Positions 1 to 4,949 of a stretch of DNA of 7,220 bases are shown here, piece by piece. How positions within the stretch are numbered: position 1 is the stretch's first letter; each line of letters starts with the position of its first letter. Below the pieces are notes generated by a model, which was not told the origin of the DNA, searched no databases, and worked only from the letters and a program-made list of their open reading frames with translations. Source of the DNA: a bacterium (GTDB taxonomy: Bacteria > Tectomicrobia > Entotheonellia > Entotheonellales > Entotheonellaceae); contig JAPULM010000556.1 of assembly GCA_027294925.1 (NCBI GenBank), positions 1-7,220 of the forward strand. Direction: 5' to 3'. The position numbers and the translations under genes were made by a program.

Positions 1-755
1 ACAACAATGATATCGTAATCGACAACTTATCCGTGTCTCGTTATCATATTAAAATTCAACAAGATAAATCTGATTATATCGTTGAAGATCTAGATAGCGG
101 AAACGGGAGTTTGCTTAACGACAAAAAACTAACGAAATGCATCCTCAGAGACAGCGATGAAATTTCAGTCGGAAAACACACGATTGTTTTTTTTGTCGAC
201 AATGGAGCAAATAACATCGAAGCTGGTGAGGAGCTTGATACAACTTCATTGGCAGAACAAACATTTTTATTAAACGCCAAATCATTACCTGCAATCATGG
301 CGTTAAGGTCTGGAAAACCCTTGGCCGCAGAACAAAATGTTGCCGTTAAGAATGACGCTCCAGAAGAAAACCCACCCCAAGACAAGGATCATTTAATCAA
401 CGGAAAACCCACCGTAAAGGAAAAGTCCATTCTTCACCCCCCCAAGCCCGTACTAGAGGGCGAAATTGAGTTTTTTTCCAGTAGTTCGCTGAAAAACAGA
501 ATCAAACTCACCAAACGGACAACATTCGGCGGCAAGAGTGATACAGCCGATATTCAAATTCGCGGATTCTTGGTTGGCGGCATTGCTTTTATTATCACCA
601 AAAAAGACAATAGCTTTTACATTACACATTCCGAAGGGTTTCGCAAAACCAAGGTAAACGGTGTAACCATCCGTAAACCATCCGAGCTGAAAGATGGATT
701 CATCATTACAGTCGGTGCCAACAAAATGCTATTTCATGCCACAAACGCAAACTAG
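1..755 (+). CDS. Tandem FHA-domain protein, 5'-truncated by window edge
   Basis: The reading frame is open from base 3, so the gene begins before the window; the GTG at 33 lies inside a domain and is not the start. About 250 residues are visible. The first FHA domain (visible residues 1-67) shows the hallmarks NDIVIDN, SVSRYH (the Ser-Arg-x-His phosphopeptide-binding signature) and DSGNGS with a following Asn. A hydrophilic linker rich in Pro, Lys and Glu (about 68-150) has no predicted fold. A second FHA-like domain (about 160-246) runs from TTFGGKSDTADIQIRG through KVNG to ITVGANKMLF, but has VGGIAF where SRxH would stand, so it may not bind phosphothreonine in the usual way. FHA domains generally recognise phosphothreonine and serve in Ser/Thr kinase signalling or complex assembly. 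No membrane segment or signal peptide is visible. The partner and upstream genes are outside the window. Domain assignment is confident; the cellular role is unknown. Confidence 0.88.
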   Translation, partial: NNDIVIDNLSVSRYHIKIQQDKSDYIVEDLDSGNGSLLNDKKLTKCILRDSDEISVGKHTIVFFVDNGANNIEAGEELDTTSLAEQTFLLNAKSLPAIMALRSGKPLAAEQNVAVKNDAPEENPPQDKDHLINGKPTVKEKSILHPPKPVLEGEIEFFSSSSLKNRIKLTKRTTFGGKSDTADIQIRGFLVGGIAFIITKKDNSFYITHSEGFRKTKVNGVTIRKPSELKDGFIITVGANKMLFHATNAN

Positions 756-837
756 GACACAAGATTCGTATTAAACATCATATCAACATCGGCTGTAATA
801 ATGCTTGCTGAGCCTTCTTTGTTGGACCTACGCTAAG

Positions 838-888
838 GTGGCAAAACGGCGGTTTGGCGGATAACCCTTCCGTTTATGACTTTGCCAC
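838..888. repeat. Inverted repeat / stem-loop 1
   Basis: GTGGCAAA at 838-845 pairs perfectly with TTTGCCAC at 881-888. Inside it, AACGG (845-849) can pair with CCGTT (870-874), using the shared A845 in one stem or the other. The loop is about 20 bases. No T-tract follows, so it does not look like a simple intrinsic terminator for the FHA gene. Confidence 0.6.
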
Positions 889-904
889 GCCCTCGTCTTG
901 TGAT

Positions 905-924
905 ATAAAAGCATCTGATTTTAT
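905..924. repeat. Inverted repeat / stem-loop 2
   Basis: ATAAAA (905-910) pairs perfectly with TTTTAT (919-924) across an 8-base loop. It is AT-rich and short, so alone it could be chance; it is listed because it lies in a row with other stems. Confidence 0.35.
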
Positions 925-928
925 GCCA

Positions 929-961
929 CACGCAATAGGCGGGAAGAGAATGCCTAGCGTG
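929..961. repeat. Inverted repeat / stem-loop 3
   Basis: CACGC (929-933) and TAGGC (936-940), separated by a 2-base AA bulge, pair with GCCTA (952-956) and GCGTG (957-961). This gives 10 base pairs around an 11-base loop. Its right arm contains most of the first copy of the ATGCCTAGC direct repeat. Confidence 0.55.
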
Positions 962-981
962 AGATTTAGGGATGGGCTTGG

Positions 982-993
982 TTGAGTTCTCAA
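982..993. repeat. Short palindrome between stems 3 and 5
   Basis: TTGAG (982-986) and CTCAA (989-993) form a perfect inverted repeat around a 2-base centre. It is directly adjacent to the next stem, which starts at 994. Confidence 0.35.
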
Positions 994-1027
994 TAATCTG
1001 GTATATGCCTAGCAAATACCGAGATTA
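994..1027. repeat. Inverted repeat / stem-loop 5, ending at the dehydrogenase junction
   Basis: TAATCTGGTAT (994-1004) pairs with ATACC (1016-1020) and AGATTA (1022-1027), with a single bulged G at 1021. This gives 11 base pairs around an 11-base loop that holds the second ATGCCTAGC copy. The stem stops one base before dehydrogenase homology starts, which marks a likely insertion or deletion junction. Confidence 0.55.
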
Positions 1028-1028
1028 G

Positions 1029-1224
1029 CTCGATGTCTGCCAAATTGACCTTGCCATCTGACCATCCGCAATGGACCATTCCAGGTGTGCTCATAACACC
1101 CCACATAGCCAGTGTCGGCCCCTATTTGCAAGGGTGTCGAACGGCAATCCTGCTGGAAAATTGCACACGGTTTAGCGCCGGTGAATCACTTTTGAACATC
1201 GTCGATAAAGCCAACTGGTTTTAA
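1029..1224 (+). pseudogene. Remnant of D-isomer-specific 2-hydroxyacid dehydrogenase (C-terminus)
   Basis: The frame from 1051 reads LPSDHPQW, then IPGVLITPHIA and a C-terminal tail ending NIVDKANWF. This matches the end of D-2-hydroxyacid dehydrogenases, NAD(P)-dependent enzymes that reduce 2-oxoacids. The TPH histidine at 1102-1104 corresponds to the family's catalytic His. Just upstream, a different frame (1029-1049) reads LDVCQID, the segment that normally precedes a Pro-Leu-Pro. Restoring two bases near 1050 would give LDVCQID-P-LPSDHPQW, so the two pieces are separated by a frameshift. A stop (TAG, 1026-1028) precedes LDV and no further homology was seen upstream. The family is usually about 310-330 residues, so some 80% is missing, including the Rossmann fold. 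An ATG at 1033 could open a 63-residue frame, but this would not be an active enzyme. The stop lies 11 bp before the methyltransferase start, suggesting an old operon. Confidence 0.82.
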
Positions 1225-1235
1225 GGCACACAACC

Positions 1236-1868
1236 ATGAAGATCCCATTTCAACCCGAAGATTTCACCCGTCTCGACGAAACATCCGACAGTCAGTTTTA
1301 CAGTTTACCTCGCAAAGTCGTACACATTGGTGATGCAGCTATTCTTGCTGTCAAACAATTCCTACGTGAGGTCATGCCACATAACGGCATCGTACTTGAC
1401 CTCCTCAGTAGCTGGCGCTCGCACTGGCCGGCGGAAATCCCAAAAGCACAGTTGATTGGTCTAGGACTCAATGCAGAAGAGATGGAGGACAATCCAGACC
1501 TAACGGATTACATTGTACATGACGTTAATACCGATCCATGTTTACCTTTTGAACATGATACGTTTGACGCTGTTGTGATCACCGTCTCCATTCAGTATCT
1601 AACCCAGCCAATTGAGGTGTTTCGAGATGTCAATCGGATTTTGAAGCCACAGGGATTATTTGCGGTGCTCTTCTCGAATCGTATGTTCCCGACCAAAGCC
1701 ATCGCGATATGGCGGGCTTTAAATGATCAGCAACATATACAACTCGTACAGCGCTACTTTCAACATGCAGGAAATTTTGGCGCAATTGAAGCCAGTGATC
1801 GTAGCCCTAAATCTGCCGGCGATACCGATCCACTTTACGCCGTGTTGGGCAGAAAATCACCCAGATAA
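1236..1868 (+). CDS. Class I SAM-dependent methyltransferase, atypical motif I
   Basis: This 210-residue protein has a class I methyltransferase layout. Motif I is VLDLLSSWRSHWP (residues 53-65), replacing the usual glycine-rich loop. Strand 2 follows with the motif IGLGLNAEEM (74-83). An acidic segment, IVHDVNTDPCLPF, covers 93-104, and FDAVVITVSIQYL (110-122) is the motif IV region. A typical late motif, ILKPQGLFAVLFSNRMFPTK, covers 135-154. I recall LDL-x-SSW-x-SH variants as a conserved subfamily in proteobacteria, often next to other enzyme genes. The methyl acceptor is not known. The ATG at 1236 is supported by AAGG at 1223-1226, a ribosome site that overlaps the stop codon of the dehydrogenase remnant and suggests former translational coupling. 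No signal peptide or membrane segment is seen, so it is probably cytoplasmic. It appears intact despite the loss of its partner. It converges on the acyltransferase fusion with an 18-bp gap. Confidence 0.8.
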   Translation: MKIPFQPEDFTRLDETSDSQFYSLPRKVVHIGDAAILAVKQFLREVMPHNGIVLDLLSSWRSHWPAEIPKAQLIGLGLNAEEMEDNPDLTDYIVHDVNTDPCLPFEHDTFDAVVITVSIQYLTQPIEVFRDVNRILKPQGLFAVLFSNRMFPTKAIAIWRALNDQQHIQLVQRYFQHAGNFGAIEASDRSPKSAGDTDPLYAVLGRKSPR

Positions 1869-1869
1869 A

Positions 1870-1886
1870 GGTTTTAGCATGAAACC
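1870..1886. terminator. Weak hairpin between convergent genes
   Basis: GGTTT (1870-1874) pairs with AAACC (1882-1886); a T-G pair and an A-T pair can extend it to a 3-base loop. It fills the short gap between the methyltransferase stop and the stop of the minus-strand fusion gene. The stem is short and no strong T-tract follows on either strand, so terminator function is uncertain. Confidence 0.3.
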
Positions 1887-4724
1887 CTATTGCAAGTCGG
1901 GCTCACCGCATATCTCCAAAATCTGGCGACGCGCTGCATTGCATAACATAACAGTGCTTGACCAGTCGCCATCAGTGGGCTTTATAGGCTGTCCCACCAC
2001 GACGCTTAACCTTCCCCAACGGGGAAACCATTGACCGGCTCGCAACATAGAGCGCGTGCCTCGAATAGCGGCTGGTATCACCAATGCCCCGGCCTGAGCA
2101 GCAACGGCAAATGCGCCCATGCGAAAGGGCTGTAATCCAGGATTGCGGTGAAACGTTCCTTCCGGGAAAAACAACACAGGCTCACCTTGACGAACCATCT
2201 TCGCTATCCGTGTCATATCTTCAACCCCACGCGTTGCATCGAAGCGTTCGACAAACTCAACCCCTAGACGTTGCATCGGGATTCGAGAGAAAACGTTTCG
2301 GTATAACTCTTGTTTGGCTACAAATTTAAGACCCAATGGCATAACGGCAATGAGAAGAAGCGCATCAAGATAGCTGGCATGATTGACAACCAACACATAG
2401 GGTCCACCCTCAGGAATATGCTCAAGCCCCTGCACCTGAATGGGTATCCCATTCAGGCGGAATGCCAAACGGGTCAGTTTGCGTATGACGTCTTGTCGCC
2501 TTACACGACTCGGCGTTGAAAGAATGGCTAACCAAGCAATTGGCGCCAATAGACAAAACACGCACCAAACGTATCCGGCATAGACAACCTGGTTCAAATT
2601 CCGACGTAGCCGTTGCAGCTGCGGCCACCATGCCGACAGCGCCAAACGAGCCACTTGTAACCACACCGCCCCCTGGGCGCCACCAAGCTTATTGCTTTCA
2701 TATAGATCACGCGTTGCGCTTCGTCTAATTTTGCCACTTGAGGTCTTGAGGACAGCTGACGGCGGTGCTAGAACGATATCATCAGGTGGCGTACCGAGAA
2801 TATCCACCGCCACAGAGTTGATTTTGGAACGTAGTATGGCTTGCCTCGCAGGCTCTGTTTCGCGGGTTTCGGCAACCACCACCAGGCGTTCCGTTTCTGC
2901 TGTAGCCTCCGTACTGCCAAATACGGCCACGCATCCCTTACGGATGCCCTCTACATCACCGAGCGCATCTTCAAGCTCATGTGGATAAAGATTACGTCCA
3001 GCCCGAATGATAAGATCTTTGTGCCGACCGGTTATGAAGACCTCACCTTCTGCAATATAGGCCAAATCGCCGGAAACCAACCAGCCATCGTTGAAAAGCT
3101 CATAGGTAGCCTTGGAATTACGAAAATAACCACCCGTGGCAGAGGGACCTCTAAATTCCAAACGGCCGACTTGTCGTTCGGGGGCCTCTAATCCCAGGTC
3201 GTCAACAATACGGATCTGGTGGCCGAGCAGGGGAAACCCACAAGAAACAAACGATAAAGCGTCAGATTTATCATCATCCACGGGTATCGCCTGGGCTAAG
3301 CGGCCGAATGGCTCGCGTTGAATATAATCAATCCGCGCAGCTCGATTAAGTGGCGAAAAAGCCAGCCCCAGCGTATTTTCGGCTAATCCGTATACAGGCA
3401 ATAGCGCATCAGGGCGAAACCTGTAGGTCGCAAAGCGCTCCTTAAATGCCGCCATGGTGTGAGAATTGATTGCCTCAGCACCATTGAATGCAAGACGCCA
3501 CGAGCTGAGGTCCAGGCCATTCACGTCAGCACTGTCAATTTTGTTCAAACAAAGACCGTAGGCAAAGTTAGGGGCTCCGGAAATAGTGCCACCATAATGA
3601 TGAATGGCCCATAACCAACGTGCGGGGCGAGACAAGAAAGCTAACGGCGACATCAAAACAAGTTGATAGGCACAATAGACACTACCTAACCAGGCCCCGA
3701 TTAACCCCATATCATGGTAAAGTGGTAACCAGCTCACAAAAACGTCTGACGGAGTGGTATTCACCACCTGATTCATCGCCCGAATATTTGACAACAAATT
3801 AGCATGTGTCAGAACCACCCCCTTGGGCGTGCCTGTACTTCCGGAAGTGTATTGTATTAAAGCCATATCTTCAGTTTGGATGTTGGCTTGTTGATACCGC
3901 CCATTGCCTCCAACTAGCTCCATCGGGGTAACCACACGCTGCAGATCAGAGGCTAGCGCTTTGACTAAATATGCTAACTTGCGTGCTTCTGGGATGGTAA
4001 TCAGAATAGGGCTTTGCGCGTTGTTCAAAATCCCAACCTGGCGCTTCAAATGATCCTGCAGTTGCGACGGTCGGGTCGGAGGATAAATAGGCACAGGAAC
4101 GCCACCGGCAAACAGAATTCCGTAGAAACAAACCAGAAAATCCTCACTTGTCGGCAACATCATGGCAACCGTCTGGCCGGGCTTCAATTCCATCTCTTGC
4201 AAGCCGGCAGCGATCTTCAACGATTTGTTGTACAGCGATGCATAGGTGATAACTTCAACTTGATCATCGTCGGTGTGTAAATGCACATGCGGCCGTTCAG
4301 GATGCGTAGAGGCATGCCACTCAAGCACGTCGGTCAAGGTTCTGGCTTGGACAGGGATGTTAACATCAATCCCATCATGATATATTTGAGACGTACTAAA
4401 GGTCTTGGCGCCTAACCTTGGCAAGTCAGAGCGTTGCAACGCCCCTAACAAATCGCGCGGTGTTTCCGCGGTAGAGAGTATTTGATCTGATAAGCGCACG
4501 TCGAAAGCGTGTTCGAGACGCGAAATCAGTTCGGCACGCCCCAAACTGTCTAAAGCCAACTCACGTTCTAGTTGACTATCCAACCTCACCAACTGAGAAG
4601 ACGTACGCCCTCGATTCAACTCATTCACGATCTGCTGCACATGCGTGAGCAACAAATGCTCGACATCATCTATTTTTGATGTACTAAATTGATTCGGGTT
4701 GTCATCTGAAGTCACCGAAGGCAT
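1887..4724 (-). CDS. ACP - fatty acyl-AMP ligase - PlsC acyltransferase fusion
   Basis: One 945-residue frame (numbered from the ATG at 4724) carries three activities. Residues 20-100 are an acyl carrier domain; Ser60 in LALDSLGRAEL is the expected phosphopantetheine site. Residues 130-680 are an adenylate-forming domain of fatty acyl-AMP ligase type: YTSGSTGTPKG (292-302), WLPLYHDMGLIG (332-343), YGLAEN (445-450), SGDL (551-554), GRHKDLIIRAGRNLYP (566-581) and a catalytic Lys665 in SSGKIRR. A hydrophobic segment at 712-736 probably anchors the protein. Residues 760-915 are a PlsC-type acyltransferase with NHASYLD (His782, Asp787), FPEGT (853-857) and a following VIPAAIRGTR. All key residues are present, so each domain could be active. 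The likely role is activating a free fatty acid, loading it on the built-in ACP and transferring it to a lysophospholipid or related acceptor. This parallels E. coli Aas, but the order is reversed and the ACP is fused. The true start may be GTG at 4715. Lipid substrate is unknown. Confidence 0.9.
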   Translation of the reverse strand: MPSVTSDDNPNQFSTSKIDDVEHLLLTHVQQIVNELNRGRTSSQLVRLDSQLERELALDSLGRAELISRLEHAFDVRLSDQILSTAETPRDLLGALQRSDLPRLGAKTFSTSQIYHDGIDVNIPVQARTLTDVLEWHASTHPERPHVHLHTDDDQVEVITYASLYNKSLKIAAGLQEMELKPGQTVAMMLPTSEDFLVCFYGILFAGGVPVPIYPPTRPSQLQDHLKRQVGILNNAQSPILITIPEARKLAYLVKALASDLQRVVTPMELVGGNGRYQQANIQTEDMALIQYTSGSTGTPKGVVLTHANLLSNIRAMNQVVNTTPSDVFVSWLPLYHDMGLIGAWLGSVYCAYQLVLMSPLAFLSRPARWLWAIHHYGGTISGAPNFAYGLCLNKIDSADVNGLDLSSWRLAFNGAEAINSHTMAAFKERFATYRFRPDALLPVYGLAENTLGLAFSPLNRAARIDYIQREPFGRLAQAIPVDDDKSDALSFVSCGFPLLGHQIRIVDDLGLEAPERQVGRLEFRGPSATGGYFRNSKATYELFNDGWLVSGDLAYIAEGEVFITGRHKDLIIRAGRNLYPHELEDALGDVEGIRKGCVAVFGSTEATAETERLVVVAETRETEPARQAILRSKINSVAVDILGTPPDDIVLAPPSAVLKTSSGKIRRSATRDLYESNKLGGAQGAVWLQVARLALSAWWPQLQRLRRNLNQVVYAGYVWCVFCLLAPIAWLAILSTPSRVRRQDVIRKLTRLAFRLNGIPIQVQGLEHIPEGGPYVLVVNHASYLDALLLIAVMPLGLKFVAKQELYRNVFSRIPMQRLGVEFVERFDATRGVEDMTRIAKMVRQGEPVLFFPEGTFHRNPGLQPFRMGAFAVAAQAGALVIPAAIRGTRSMLRAGQWFPRWGRLSVVVGQPIKPTDGDWSSTVMLCNAARRQILEICGEPDLQ

Positions 4725-4730
4725 CTCCTC
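4725..4730 (-). promoter_or_regulatory. Ribosome binding site that favours a GTG start at 4715
   Basis: On the minus strand GAGGAG directly abuts the ATG at 4724, leaving no spacer, which is poor for initiation there. Codon 4 is GTG (4715-4713), which lies 9 bases from the GAGGAG, a normal distance. A stop codon in frame lies just upstream, so no earlier start exists. The fusion protein therefore probably begins at 4715, three residues shorter than the ATG form. Confidence 0.6.
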
Positions 4731-4786
4731 TGGCTACTTTTCCCCCTACGTTTTTCATCACCGTCACCGACTTACGTATAGACCTG

Positions 4787-4810
4787 TTTCAAAACGGATA
4801 GGTTTTGAAA
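4787..4810. repeat. Perfect 9-bp inverted repeat, possible operator
   Basis: TTTCAAAAC (4787-4795) and GTTTTGAAA (4802-4810) are exact reverse complements separated by GGATAG. The arm centres are about 15 bp apart, which is compatible with a dimeric DNA-binding protein. It lies upstream of both divergent genes. It could also form a weak AT-rich RNA hairpin; on the minus strand it is preceded by T's rather than followed by them, so it is not a terminator for that direction. Confidence 0.45.
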
Positions 4811-4938
4811 AAAAGCCGCTGTGCTCATAGCATAAGTGAAACGCTTGCACATCACAATCTTGCGACAGCTGTTTTGCTTGTAGAAGTTAATCGTGCAACG
4901 TAAAATTACCCCGATGAGGAAACTGACTCAATACAAAG

Positions 4939-4943
4939 AAAGG
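4939..4943 (+). promoter_or_regulatory. Ribosome binding site deciding the pentapeptide gene start
   Basis: AAAGG stands 6 bases before the ATG at 4950. The alternative in-frame starts, GTG at 4893 and ATG at 4914, have no comparable site. The protein from 4950 also begins with the short leader and Leu-Ser-Asp-x-His-Leu helix that commonly precede pentapeptide blocks. Confidence 0.55.
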
Positions 4944-4949
4944 CACCTG

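Larger units (their letters stand above)
756..1028. other. Gene-free spacer with dense inverted repeats
   Basis: No convincing gene was found here. The only sizeable open frame (833-1015, minus) has no recognisable domain. From 838 onward the DNA is filled by consecutive inverted repeats, listed separately at 838-888, 905-924, 929-961, 982-993 and 994-1027. A 9-bp direct repeat, ATGCCTAGC, occurs at 950-958 and 1005-1013. The right side abuts the broken end of a dehydrogenase remnant at 1029. The stretch could be the scar of a mobile element, a REP-like repeat, or a structured RNA; the sequence alone does not decide between these. Confidence 0.6.
4725..4949. promoter_or_regulatory. Divergent intergenic region, promoters not resolved
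   Basis: This 225-bp stretch separates the minus-strand fusion gene from the plus-strand pentapeptide gene (taking its start at 4950), so both promoters should lie here. I found no clear -35/-10 pair for either. On the minus strand TATACG near 4774-4779 is a possible -10 without a good -35. On the plus strand TTGCAC (4845-4850) lacks a convincing -10. A perfect inverted repeat at 4787-4810 and an 8-bp palindrome ACAGCTGT at 4865-4872 could be regulator sites. Confidence 0.4.

Noticed and set aside
33..755. GTG at 33 as the start of the FHA gene
   Set aside because: The frame is open to the left edge and bases 3-32 encode NDIVIDNLS, a conserved part of the FHA fold, so the gene starts outside the window.
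833..1015. 60-residue open frame on the minus strand
   Set aside because: It has no recognisable domain or ribosome site and overlaps the stem-loops; composition looks like a chance open frame. A transposase fragment was considered but no motif supports it.
838..1027. Integron attC site
   Set aside because: The inverted repeats lack matching RYYYAAC / GTTRRRY core sites at the ends.
1723..2034. 103-residue frame on the plus strand across the methyltransferase end
   Set aside because: It is out of frame with the methyltransferase and antisense to the PlsC domain, with no domain of its own.
2084..4280. Several plus-strand frames of 60-120 residues antisense to the fusion gene
   Set aside because: They are shadows of a strongly conserved minus-strand coding region and show no family features.
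4865..4872. ACAGCTGT palindrome as an operator
   Set aside because: An 8-bp palindrome is too short to claim alone and has no repeat nearby; mentioned only in the intergenic entry.
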